The notes below the pieces were generated by a model. That model had not been told where the DNA came from. It searched no databases and worked only from the letters and a program-made list of their open reading frames with translations. From positions 1-6,756 of the forward strand of contig CALDFY010000020.1 in NCBI GenBank assembly GCA_937942115.1: a stretch of DNA of 6,756 nt. Reading direction: 5' to 3'. The position numbers and the translations under genes are program-made. Below, one piece after another: positions 1 through 6,670 of the stretch. This DNA comes from an uncultured Anaerolineae bacterium. Its GTDB lineage: Bacteria > Chloroflexota > Anaerolineae > B4-G1 > DUEL01. Position 1 is the first letter of the stretch. Each line of letters begins with the position of its first letter.

Positions 1-25
1 GGCCGCCGCAAAACCCTTCCTATCT

Positions 26-190
26 CCCCTCTCCCAAACGAAGTGTGGGAGAGGGGAGGGGCCGGGGGAGGGGTGAGGCACCCCTCTCCCAAACGAAGTT
101 CGGGAGAGGGGAGGGGCCGGGGGAGGGGTGAGGCACCCCTCTCCCAAACGAAGTTTGGGAGAGGGGAGGGGCCGGGGGAGGGGTGAGGCC
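26..190. repeat. three tandem 55-base units with hairpin and G-quadruplex motif
   Basis: Exactly three adjacent copies (26-80, 81-135, 136-190) differ only at the loop-side of the right arm and at the last base. Each starts with an inverted repeat: CCCCTCTCCCAAAC, loop GAA, then its complement. Copy 3 (136-166) is a perfect 14-base stem, and copies 1 and 2 each have one mismatch (bases 45 and 101). Four G-runs follow on the plus strand, GGGG-A-GGGG-CC-GGGGG-A-GGGG (53-73, 108-128 and 163-183), which satisfy the usual G-quadruplex pattern. The array lies 67 bases after the last stop of the leftward operon. It could end transcription or protect the 3' end, but no U-tract follows the stems. The 55-base period is not a multiple of three, so the array does not encode a repeated peptide. 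Confidence 0.92.
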
Positions 191-257
191 AGCGCGCCGA
201 AAAAGGTAGGGCCATTGGGCTTTTAGCCCCTGGCGTAGGTAATTACGTGTCACCAAT

Positions 258-1973
258 TTATGATCCATCCCCTCCGGTGCTGCGGAAATACCGCTCTATG
301 AAAAAGTCGTAGAAGGCCGCCGGTGAGGCGATAGTCAATGGTTCCCCGGCGTCGCAGAGCAGAAACGGCCATTCCTGCCCGCCCCCCAGACCGCCGTGGG
401 TGGCGACCTGCTCCTCAAAGGTCACCACCCGCCCATCGGGGAGCAGCCCGCCCATCAGGATCAGGTCCCCCGCGTATGGACCGGTCACCAGACGATAGAC
501 TTCGCGGGCGACCCGGTCCCGGTCGCCGTAGGGCGAGAGCGGGTCGGGCGGCGTGATCTCTGCCCACCCCTCACCGATCACGGCCCGGCCGCCCTCCCGC
601 CCCAGCACCACCGCCTGCCCTCCGGCCCGTCCTACGATCCAGCCGATGAGGTCCATCTCCATCAGCCGGTCCAGCAGATGCGGGTACAGCAGCGCCACCT
701 CAATCAGGTCCAGCGGCCGGGCGACAACGTTGAAGTAGATATGGGCCAGGGGCCCCGAAACGCGCACGACGACGTCCTCCCGGCGCTCCAGGTCGTACCC
801 TTCTGCCTCCCAATCCGGCGGGATGCGGCGGCCCAGGGAACGGCGCAGGGCTCGCACCACCCGGCCGACGGCAGGCGGCAACCGTTCCTCTATCCCCTCC
901 ATCTCCTCCATCAGGTAGCGGGCCTTCGCCTCCGCGTACCCCGGTCGGCTGAAGACCTCGTCCAGCGAGACGTCCCCCAACTGGGCCGCCACAAACTCCC
1001 CCAGCGTCTGCCCGACCCGCCACGAAAAGGGGATGGAGGGGGCGTTGCCGTGGTCGGAGAGGACGAAGAGGTCGTAGCGACGGCCCGATGCGCGCCGGCG
1101 CGCCCGGTCAATCTGCCGGATGCGCCGGTCTATGTCCCGCAGGATGCCGAAGGCGGCGGGGTCATCGGGACCGAACCAGTGGGCGACCTCGTCGTAAGCG
1201 TTGTAGTTGGCGTAAATGGACGGGACACCCCGATAAACATCCAGGACGATGCCAAAGGTCTGGACTTCGGTGAACAGGGCGTTGACGGCCGCCGCCAGAA
1301 GGGGGGAGAGAAGGCCTGGGGGACGGGCCGGGCGGCGAGATAGGACGGCCCTCAGCCGCCAGAGGAGGGCGCGCAGGTAGCCGGTGACCGTCAACCAGAA
1401 GACGCGCAGGATTCGCAACGGGCTGAGCAGAAATGTGATCAAGAGGCCGATGCCGCGCACCGACTCCAGAAAGAGACGGGGGTGAATGGAGGAGAGGGTG
1501 AAAAGGGCCAGGTCGGCGTCGCCGTCAAACATGTTCACGTAACTGGAGCCCCCCACCAGAATGCCGACCCGCCCGGCCTTCAGCCGTTCCTGCAGCGCCT
1601 GGACCTGGGCGGGCCGTTTGGCGACGAAGGCCACCCGTTCCCGTTTATCGTACCAGCGGAAACCCGGGATGTCCTCCCGATGGCCGAAGAGGATGGCCGC
1701 CTGGACGGCTGGGGTGGTACTGGGCAGCCCGCAGTACCAGGGGGTCAGGTGCCAGCCCTCCTCCCGAACCAGCCGCCGGAGGTACGGGAGATAGCCCCGC
1801 TCCATCGCCTCCACCAGATGGTCGTACGAGAGGCCGTCGATCTGAACGACGATAAACCCCCGTCGGCCGTCCGGCGAAACCACGGGCCGTCCCATCTGGC
1901 GGGCCAGGGCCTCATACTTCCGGCGACGGGGGCCCTCGGTGAGCCGGTCCAGCGCCCCCAGCAGGAATCCCAT
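258..1973 (-). CDS. alkaline phosphatase superfamily phosphodiesterase
   Basis: This 571-residue protein is a predicted metal-dependent phosphodiesterase or nucleotide pyrophosphatase-like hydrolase of the alkaline phosphatase superfamily. The expected two-metal site can be assembled in order: D46 in QIDGLSYD, a nucleophile at T86 or T87 in LPSTTPAVQ, D261 and H265 in YNAYDEVAH, D307-H308 in LSDHGN, and H526 in VATHGGLGG. No signal peptide is visible. Residues about 173-207 are a hydrophobic stretch interrupted by arginines (R187, R190, R201) and followed by a very basic segment (208-217), which suggests a cytoplasm-facing membrane anchor or amphipathic helices. The insert sits between the nucleophile and the second metal ligands, so both halves must lie on the same side of the membrane. 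The start is four bases after the kinase stop and has no good Shine-Dalgarno site (nearest GGAG is 16 bases away), so translation probably depends on reinitiation. The family is secure. The substrate is unknown; phosphonoacetate hydrolase-like, nucleotide and phospholipid activities are all possible. Confidence 0.9.
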   Translation of the reverse strand: MGFLLGALDRLTEGPRRRKYEALARQMGRPVVSPDGRRGFIVVQIDGLSYDHLVEAMERGYLPYLRRLVREEGWHLTPWYCGLPSTTPAVQAAILFGHREDIPGFRWYDKRERVAFVAKRPAQVQALQERLKAGRVGILVGGSSYVNMFDGDADLALFTLSSIHPRLFLESVRGIGLLITFLLSPLRILRVFWLTVTGYLRALLWRLRAVLSRRPARPPGLLSPLLAAAVNALFTEVQTFGIVLDVYRGVPSIYANYNAYDEVAHWFGPDDPAAFGILRDIDRRIRQIDRARRRASGRRYDLFVLSDHGNAPSIPFSWRVGQTLGEFVAAQLGDVSLDEVFSRPGYAEAKARYLMEEMEGIEERLPPAVGRVVRALRRSLGRRIPPDWEAEGYDLERREDVVVRVSGPLAHIYFNVVARPLDLIEVALLYPHLLDRLMEMDLIGWIVGRAGGQAVVLGREGGRAVIGEGWAEITPPDPLSPYGDRDRVAREVYRLVTGPYAGDLILMGGLLPDGRVVTFEEQVATHGGLGGGQEWPFLLCDAGEPLTIASPAAFYDFFIERYFRSTGGDGS

Positions 1974-1977
1974 GGGT

Positions 1978-2922
1978 TTACGATATTCGCTCCAGCACCA
2001 GCGCGAGCGCCCCTAAGAGCACCACGTCGTCCCCCAGAGCCGCCGGGACGACCGGGGTGTTCTCCCAGTAGACGCGCTGGGCCCGCTCCCGCATCGTCTG
2101 CCGCATGGGATCAAGGAGCAGGTCGCCCGCGTTGGCGACCGACCCGCCGATGATGAAGAGGGCAGGGTTGAAGAGGTACATCAGGCTGACCAGCGCCAAT
2201 CCGATGAAGTGGCCCGCGCGGGCGAAGATGCGCCGGGAGAGGTCATCCCCCCGCGCCGCCGCCTCGGCGACCTCTCGGGCGGTGACCGCTTCCGGACTGC
2301 TTACCATGCCGGTCAGAAGAGAGAACGCGCCCCGCTCCAGCGCCGCCCGGGCCTCCCGGGCGATGGCCGTCCCGGAGGCGACGGCCTCCAGACACCCGTA
2401 CCCCCCACAGCCGCAGAGGGGGCCGTTCGGCTCCACCACCATGTGGCCGACCTCCCCGCCCAGGCCCTGCCCGCCCTCGTAGAGGCGACCGTCCACAATA
2501 ATCCCGCCGCCGATGCCCGTGCTGATGGTCAGGTAGATCAGGTCCCGTACACCCCGACCGGCGCCGAAGCGGAACTCGCCCAGGGCCGCCAGGTTGGCGT
2601 CGTTGGCGACGAAGGTGGGGACGCCGAACGTCTCCGCCATCAGGTCCCGCAGGGGGACGTCCTTCCAGCCGGGGATGTTGGGGGTAAAACGGACGACGCC
2701 GCGATGGGCGTCTACCGGGCCCGGAGCGGAGAGGGCCAGGGCCTCCACCGACTCGTTTTCCGGCCAGACGGCGCGGATGGCCTGCCGGATGCGGTCCAGG
2801 ACGGCCTCCGGACCCTGGGCCGCCAGGGTGGGGATGGCGACCCGCTCCTCCATCCGGCCGTCGGGGGTGCACCGGGCGGCCCGGATTTGGGTTCCTCCCA
2901 GGTCCACCACAACGATATACAT
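1978..2922 (-). CDS. ROK family sugar kinase (glucokinase-like)
   Basis: This 314-residue protein is a cytoplasmic ROK-family kinase, expected to phosphorylate a hexose or amino sugar with ATP. It has the N-terminal phosphate-binding motif VDLGGTQIRAA (residues 6-16) and a catalytic aspartate, D108, in VANDANLAALGE. The ROK signature spans about 131-161 and includes STGIGGG and GGEVGH, with E157 and H160 as probable sugar and zinc ligands. A zinc-binding cluster CGCGGYGC gives C170, C172 and C177. A C-terminal nucleotide-binding motif FIIGGSVAN lies near 256-264. The length is usual for a stand-alone kinase, and the N-terminal winged-helix domain of ROK repressors (NagC, XylR) is absent, so it is an enzyme rather than a regulator. 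The start is supported by AAGGAG at 2931-2936, eight bases upstream. It follows the transporter genes across a 97-base repeat-filled spacer. Glucokinase, fructokinase, N-acetylglucosamine kinase or N-acetylmannosamine kinase specificity cannot be told apart here. Confidence 0.93.
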   Translation of the reverse strand: MYIVVVDLGGTQIRAARCTPDGRMEERVAIPTLAAQGPEAVLDRIRQAIRAVWPENESVEALALSAPGPVDAHRGVVRFTPNIPGWKDVPLRDLMAETFGVPTFVANDANLAALGEFRFGAGRGVRDLIYLTISTGIGGGIIVDGRLYEGGQGLGGEVGHMVVEPNGPLCGCGGYGCLEAVASGTAIAREARAALERGAFSLLTGMVSSPEAVTAREVAEAAARGDDLSRRIFARAGHFIGLALVSLMYLFNPALFIIGGSVANAGDLLLDPMRQTMRERAQRVYWENTPVVPAALGDDVVLLGALALVLERIS

Positions 2923-2939
2923 GGCATCGGCTCCTTATG

Positions 2940-3018
2940 GCAGGCCTGGCGGCCTGCGCACTGTAGCGCAGGCCGCAGGCCTGTGCACTGTAGCGCAGGC
3001 CGCAGGCCTGTGCTACAG
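2940..3018. repeat. palindromic repeat cluster between permease and kinase genes
   Basis: This cluster nearly fills the spacer between permease 2 and the kinase gene. It starts with a perfect hairpin, GCAGGCC-TGGC-GGCCTGC (2940-2957). Two tandem 27-base units follow (2958-2984 and 2985-3011), identical to each other and beginning GCACTGTAGCGCAGGCC. The second unit runs into a larger inverted repeat: CTGTAGCGCAGGCC at 2988-3001, loop GCA, and GGCCTGTGCTACAG at 3005-3018. That is 14 paired positions with one G-T, which becomes an A-C mismatch in the leftward transcript. The large hairpin begins one base after the TAG stop of permease 2 in transcription order. It resembles REP/BIME-type elements. 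It could protect the transporter mRNA or reduce read-through into the kinase gene, but it lacks the U-tract of a simple terminator. Confidence 0.85.
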
Positions 3019-3019
3019 G

Positions 3020-3949
3020 CTACCGCTCCTCGCGGGTGTACGGCTGCATCAGGGCCGCCGGAGCGCCCAGCCGCTTGCGCATCACCTCCCCCGCACTGAA
3101 CATCAGGACGAGGATGGTGAGGATGAAGGGAAGCATGTTGAGCAGCGGCGGGGAAATCCCCAGAGCCTGGAGCCGATACTGGAGCACCCGCACGCTGCCG
3201 AAAAGGTAGGCCCCCAGCAGACCCCGCACCGGGTCCCACATGGCGAAGATGGTCAGGGCGATGACAATCCAGCCGATGCCCGCCGTCATCCCCTCAATCC
3301 AGGCCGGTGCGTAGACGATGGAGAGATAGGCCCCGCCGATGCCCGCCATCAGTCCGCCGAAGAAGACGGCCAGATAGCGGACCTGGAAGACGTTCACCCC
3401 CATCGCGTCGGCAGTGGCAGGGCTTTCGCCCACCGACCGCAGGTTGATCCCCCAGCGGGTCCGGTAGAAGATGAACCAGAGGACGGGCACCATCAGCAGG
3501 CCGACATAGACCAGCAGGTCGTGCTGAAAGAGCAGCGGCCCCAGCACCGGCAGGTCACTCAGGCCGGGGATGGGGACGGCCTTCAACTGCACGCGGGGCG
3601 GCATGCCGATGAACCGCTTGCCGATCATCCCGCTGATGCCCTGCCCCAGCATGGTCAGCGCCAGCCCCGAGACGACCTGATTGACCCGCAGGGTGATGCT
3701 GGCGAAGGCGTGGATGAGGGCAAAGAGTCCACCCACCAGCGCGGCGGCGGCGATGGCCAGGAAGGCGTTCCCCGTGGCCTGGGCGACGCCGAAGGCCGTC
3801 ACCGCGCCCATAATCATCATGCCCTCCACGCCCAGGTTGACCACGCCGGACCGTTCGGCGGTCACCTCTCCCAGGGTGCCGTATAGCAGAGGGGTCCCGG
3901 CGGGGATGGCCGCCTGCAGGACTGAGAAGATGTAGGCCCAGATGCTCAT
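3020..3949 (-). CDS. ABC transporter permease 2 (BMP/nucleoside-type, NupQ-like)
   Basis: This 309-residue inner-membrane permease belongs to the branched-chain/simple-sugar permease superfamily (BPD_transp_2), in the subgroup paired with BMP-type binding proteins, as in the NupNOPQ nucleoside importer of Bacillus subtilis. The diagnostic N-terminal segment is LGEVTAERSGVVNLGVEGMM (residues 26-45). About eight to nine hydrophobic segments follow, roughly at 5-25, 42-60, 62-82, 90-108, 142-163, 189-213, 222-238, 240-260 and 270-290. The cytoplasmic coupling region GESPATADAMGVN (174-186) is the expected contact with the ATPase. The ATG overlaps the TGA of permease 1 as ATGA, and AGGAGGT lies at 3953-3959 inside the end of that gene. 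It should form a heterodimer with permease 1. The length is normal for the family. Substrate is unproven: purine nucleosides are the best-known case, but sugars are possible. Confidence 0.93.
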   Translation of the reverse strand: MSIWAYIFSVLQAAIPAGTPLLYGTLGEVTAERSGVVNLGVEGMMIMGAVTAFGVAQATGNAFLAIAAAALVGGLFALIHAFASITLRVNQVVSGLALTMLGQGISGMIGKRFIGMPPRVQLKAVPIPGLSDLPVLGPLLFQHDLLVYVGLLMVPVLWFIFYRTRWGINLRSVGESPATADAMGVNVFQVRYLAVFFGGLMAGIGGAYLSIVYAPAWIEGMTAGIGWIVIALTIFAMWDPVRGLLGAYLFGSVRVLQYRLQALGISPPLLNMLPFILTILVLMFSAGEVMRKRLGAPAALMQPYTREER

Positions 3950-5073
3950 CCGACCTCCTCCCGCTCCAGCCGGACCGGGGTTGCAACGGCCCGACCGGGA
4001 AGTTCTACTCGGATTCGGTAGCGGGTGAACAGGTCACCGCCCAGCACAAAGAGAAGAATCATCCCGTTGAAGAGATAGACGGTGGCGGAGGGGAGCCCCA
4101 TTGCCAACTGGATGGCGTCCCCGCCCACCAGCAGTCCACCGATGAGCAGCGCGGTCAGAATGACCCCCAGCGGGTTCAGACGGGCCAGCCAGGCGACGAT
4201 GATGGCGGTGAAGCCGTAGCCGGGAGAGATGCCCTGGGGGTAACGGAGCCGGTAGTGGATGCCCGCCACCTCCCCGACCCCGGCGATGCCGGCCAGGGCG
4301 CCGCTGAGGGCCATCACCAGCATCGCCGTCCGCAAATAGTTCATCCCGGCGTAGCGGGCCGCCTCCGGGTTCTCCCCCGTCACCCGAATCTCAAACCCCC
4401 AGCGGGTGCGCTGGACCAGGATGTCGGCCAGCACCGCCGCCAGAAGGGCCAGGATGAGGGTGGGGTAGTGGATGCGGGTGATCCCGATGCGGGGAATTTG
4501 GGCCGCCAGAGGAAACTTGTCGGTATACGGGAAGCCCCATTCGGCCGCCCCCTTCCACGGCCCGTAGACCAGGTGGTTGACCAGTTCGCTGGCGATGTAG
4601 ACGGTCATCAGGCTGGTGAGCACCTCGTCTATCCGCAGGCGGGCCTTGAGGACGGCGGGGACGAGAGCCCAGAGGGCGCCGCCCAGGGCCCCAGCCACGA
4701 ACATCGCCGGGAGCCGGAGCGGGTCCGGAATGCCCGGGACGAAAAGGGCGACCCCGGTGGCGCAGACGGCGCCGATGAGCAATTGCCCTTCGGCGCCGAT
4801 GTTGTAGACGCGGGCGCGGAAGGCCACGGCCAGCCCCACCCCCGCCAGCATCAGCGGGATGGCCTTCGTGACCGTCTCCGAGAGGCCGTAGAGGCTGCCG
4901 AACGCGCCGGTGAAGATACGGCCGTAGGCGACCAGCGGATTGACGCCCAGCAGCCGGAAGATGACGGCGATGACCAGCAGGGCCGCCAGCACGGAAAAGA
5001 CCGGCGTGGCCACGCCCAGCCAGCGTGGAGTATCCAGACGTTTTTCCAGACGGATGCGGGGTAGAGAATTCAT
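3946..5073 (-). CDS. ABC transporter permease 1 (BMP/nucleoside-type, NupP-like)
   Basis: This 375-residue inner-membrane permease is the longer partner of the BMP-type importer pair. With the start chosen here, the family motif FRARVYNIGAEGQLLIGA lies at residues 85-102 and the cytoplasmic coupling segment TGENPEAARYAGMN at 232-245. Hydrophobic segments lie near 20-43, 70-86, 96-115, 120-143, 150-170, 203-220, 248-272, 285-312 and 330-348. I place the start at the ATG ending at 5073 because AGGAGG lies five bases upstream (5079-5084). The in-frame ATG at 5097 overlaps the ATPase stop but has only a G-rich, weak ribosome site, and it would add eight polar residues (MRNTQEER) with no family feature. 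The basic N-terminus before the first membrane helix fits a cytoplasmic start. The gene ends in an ATGA overlap with permease 2. Confidence 0.92.
   Translation of the reverse strand: MNSLPRIRLEKRLDTPRWLGVATPVFSVLAALLVIAVIFRLLGVNPLVAYGRIFTGAFGSLYGLSETVTKAIPLMLAGVGLAVAFRARVYNIGAEGQLLIGAVCATGVALFVPGIPDPLRLPAMFVAGALGGALWALVPAVLKARLRIDEVLTSLMTVYIASELVNHLVYGPWKGAAEWGFPYTDKFPLAAQIPRIGITRIHYPTLILALLAAVLADILVQRTRWGFEIRVTGENPEAARYAGMNYLRTAMLVMALSGALAGIAGVGEVAGIHYRLRYPQGISPGYGFTAIIVAWLARLNPLGVILTALLIGGLLVGGDAIQLAMGLPSATVYLFNGMILLFVLGGDLFTRYRIRVELPGRAVATPVRLEREEVG
3953..3959 (-). promoter_or_regulatory. Shine-Dalgarno site of permease 2 within permease 1
   Basis: AGGAGGT on the minus strand lies three bases before the permease 2 ATG and inside the last codons of permease 1 (RLEREEVG). 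Together with the ATGA overlap it indicates coupled, roughly equal translation of the two permeases. Confidence 0.75.
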
Positions 5074-5078
5074 TCTCT

Positions 5079-5084
5079 CCTCCT
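5079..5084 (-). promoter_or_regulatory. Shine-Dalgarno site that decides the permease 1 start
   Basis: AGGAGG on the minus strand lies five bases before the ATG at 5073-5071. The alternative in-frame ATG at 5097-5095 lies upstream of this site and has no comparable one. The site is therefore the main evidence for the shorter 375-residue product. Confidence 0.78.
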
Positions 5085-5093
5085 GTGTGTTCC

Positions 5094-6653
5094 TCATCCC
5101 ACCCCCGCCGCCTGCGGCGGCACCCCCTCCCGGAGGGGTGAGGCGCGATGGACGCCCGCCATCATCATGCCGATGGTCTCCAGGTCGGCCTGGTCGGCGG
5201 GCAGGATGCCCATGATTTCCCCGTTGTACATCACCGCGATGCGGTCGCTCAGTTGCAGAATCTCCTCCAGGTCCTCCGAAACCAGCAGGACGGCGGTGCC
5301 TTCCTCCCGCTGGCCGAGCAGGACCTGGCGGATGTACTCCGTCGCGCCGACATCCAGCCCGCTGGTGGGGTAGGCCGCGATGAGCAAGGTGGGCTTGCTG
5401 GAAGTCTCCCGGGCCAGGATGGCCCGCTGGATGTTCCCGCCGGAGAGCAACTTGAGGGGCGTCTCCCGGCTGGGGGTCGCCACCGCGTACTGCCCGATCA
5501 GCGTGTCGGCGTGAGATGCAATGGCCTGGGAATCCAGAAAGATGCCCCGGCAGATGGGGGCCTGATCGTAGGTCTTCAGGATGAGATTCTCGGCCACGCT
5601 GAGGTTGGGGACGGTGCTCACCGACCGCTCGCCGGGCACGTAGCAGACGCCGCGCCGGACCAGGGTGCGAGGGGGGCGGTTGGTGACATCCTCGCCGTTG
5701 AGGAGCACCCGGCCTCTCTCCGCCGGGCGCAGGCCGGCCAGCGCCTCCACCAGTTCCCGCTGGCCGTTCCCCGCCACCCCTGCAATGCCCAGAATCTCCC
5801 CCGCTGCCAGAGAGAAGGAGACGCCCCGGACGGCGGGCAGGCCCCGGTCGCTCCGGACGTGCAGGTCCCGGACTTCCAGAACCGTGGGGCCGATGGCGAC
5901 CGGGCGTTTCTCCAGCCGGAAGAGCACATCCCGCCCCACCATCAGGCGGGCCAGCTCCCGCTTGTCGGTGTGGGCCGTCTCCAGCGTGGCGATCACCCGC
6001 CCCTGCCGGAGGACCGTCACCCGGTCGCTGACGGCGAACACTTCATCCAGTTTGTGGGTGATGAAGATGACGGTTTGCCCTTCATCCGCCATCCGCCGGG
6101 TGGTGGACATCAACTCCTCAATCTCGCGGGGGGTGAGCATAGAGGTGGGCTCGTCCAGGATGAGGATGTCCGCGCCCCGGTAGAGGGCCTTGATGATTTC
6201 CACCCGTTGCTGCTCCCCGGCGGAGAGTTGCCAGATGCGGGCGTCGGGGTCCACGTGCAGGCCGTAGCGACGGGCGAATTCCTGCAGCCGCTCCCGGGCA
6301 GCGCGCTCGGGGAAGAAGAAGTTACCGGGCAATCCCAGCACCACGTTCTCCGCCACCGTGTGGGAAGGGACCAGCCGGAACTGCTGGTGGACCATCCCGA
6401 TGCCCAATCGGATGGCGTCGCGGGGAGAGCGGATGTGGGCCCGCTGGCCCTTGACAAAGATTTCGCCTTCGTCGGGGTGATAGATGCCGTAGAGGATGTT
6501 CATCAGGGTGGTTTTGCCGGCACCGTTCTCGCCCAGCAGGGCGTGGATTTCCCCGACGCGTACCGTCAGGTCTACATGGTCGTTGGCCAGGACGCCGGGG
6601 AAGCGTTTGACGATGCCGCGCATCTCCACGGCCGGAACGGTTACATCGGGCAT
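5094..6653 (-). CDS. ABC transporter ATP-binding protein, two NBDs (BMP/nucleoside or sugar type)
   Basis: This 519-residue ATPase carries two fused nucleotide-binding domains and energises the importer formed with the two following permeases. NBD1 is complete: Walker A GENGAGKTT (41-49), Q-loop near Q90-Q91, signature LSAGEQQ (143-149), Walker B ILILDEPT (163-170) and switch H200. NBD2 is degenerate: GVAGNGQRE (292-300) lacks the Walker A lysine, and AAYPTSGLD (426-434) lacks the catalytic glutamate, while the signature LSGGN (403-407) is intact. This asymmetry is normal for the NupO/RbsA/MglA-like group, so ATP is probably hydrolysed at one site. The start is fixed by AAGGAGGT at 6657-6664. 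After the usual MAG end (498-500) there is an extra tail, residues 504-519, encoded by palindromic repeat-like DNA. The gene leads the transporter block. It lacks an adjacent binding-protein gene in the visible leader. Transport role is secure; substrate is not. Confidence 0.95.
   Translation of the reverse strand: MPDVTVPAVEMRGIVKRFPGVLANDHVDLTVRVGEIHALLGENGAGKTTLMNILYGIYHPDEGEIFVKGQRAHIRSPRDAIRLGIGMVHQQFRLVPSHTVAENVVLGLPGNFFFPERAARERLQEFARRYGLHVDPDARIWQLSAGEQQRVEIIKALYRGADILILDEPTSMLTPREIEELMSTTRRMADEGQTVIFITHKLDEVFAVSDRVTVLRQGRVIATLETAHTDKRELARLMVGRDVLFRLEKRPVAIGPTVLEVRDLHVRSDRGLPAVRGVSFSLAAGEILGIAGVAGNGQRELVEALAGLRPAERGRVLLNGEDVTNRPPRTLVRRGVCYVPGERSVSTVPNLSVAENLILKTYDQAPICRGIFLDSQAIASHADTLIGQYAVATPSRETPLKLLSGGNIQRAILARETSSKPTLLIAAYPTSGLDVGATEYIRQVLLGQREEGTAVLLVSEDLEEILQLSDRIAVMYNGEIMGILPADQADLETIGMMMAGVHRASPLREGVPPQAAGVG
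5107..5144. repeat. palindromic repeat-like block inside the ATPase 3' end
   Basis: Two adjacent inverted repeats lie within the last codons of the ATPase: GCCGCC-TGC-GGCGGC (5107-5121), and CCCCTCC-C-GGAGGGG (5124-5138), which can also pair as CACCCC with GGGGTG (5121-5126 with 5135-5140). The 13-base GGAGGGGTGAGGC at 5132-5144 is identical to the end of the 55-base unit at 26-190 (for example 67-79). The block therefore looks like a relative of the genome's dispersed repeats that is now translated as the ATPase tail. Confidence 0.6.
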
Positions 6654-6656
6654 AGC

Positions 6657-6664
6657 ACCTCCTT
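6657..6664 (-). promoter_or_regulatory. strong Shine-Dalgarno site of the ATPase gene
   Basis: AAGGAGGT on the minus strand lies three bases before the ATPase ATG. It supports that start and an independent, efficient initiation for the first gene of the visible block. Confidence 0.8.
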
Positions 6665-6670
6665 AAGTCA

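Noticed and set aside
26..190. CRISPR array
   Set aside because: The three units are contiguous and identical, with no variable spacers between them, and no cas gene is present.
217..229. GGGCT-TTT-AGCCC hairpin as the operon terminator
   Set aside because: The stem is only five bases and no U-tract follows directly on the transcript strand. The nearest run of Ts is about ten bases further on, so it is at most a weak candidate.
20..268. 82-codon minus-strand frame through the tandem repeats
   Set aside because: Its sequence is the 55-base repeat translated in three successive frames, giving Pro/Ser-rich text. It overlaps the end of the phosphodiesterase gene by a few bases and has no ribosome site or domain.
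2594..3886. 430-codon open frame on the plus strand across permease 2 and the kinase
   Set aside because: It spans two well-supported minus-strand genes and the repeat spacer, and has no recognisable motif. It is an antisense shadow, as are the long plus-strand frames at 396-1343, 2209-3099 and 4255-5064.
5350..5780. Missing Walker A lysine and catalytic glutamate in the second ATPase domain as a loss-of-function sign
   Set aside because: A degenerate second domain is normal in the NupO/RbsA/MglA-like ATPase group, and the first domain is intact.
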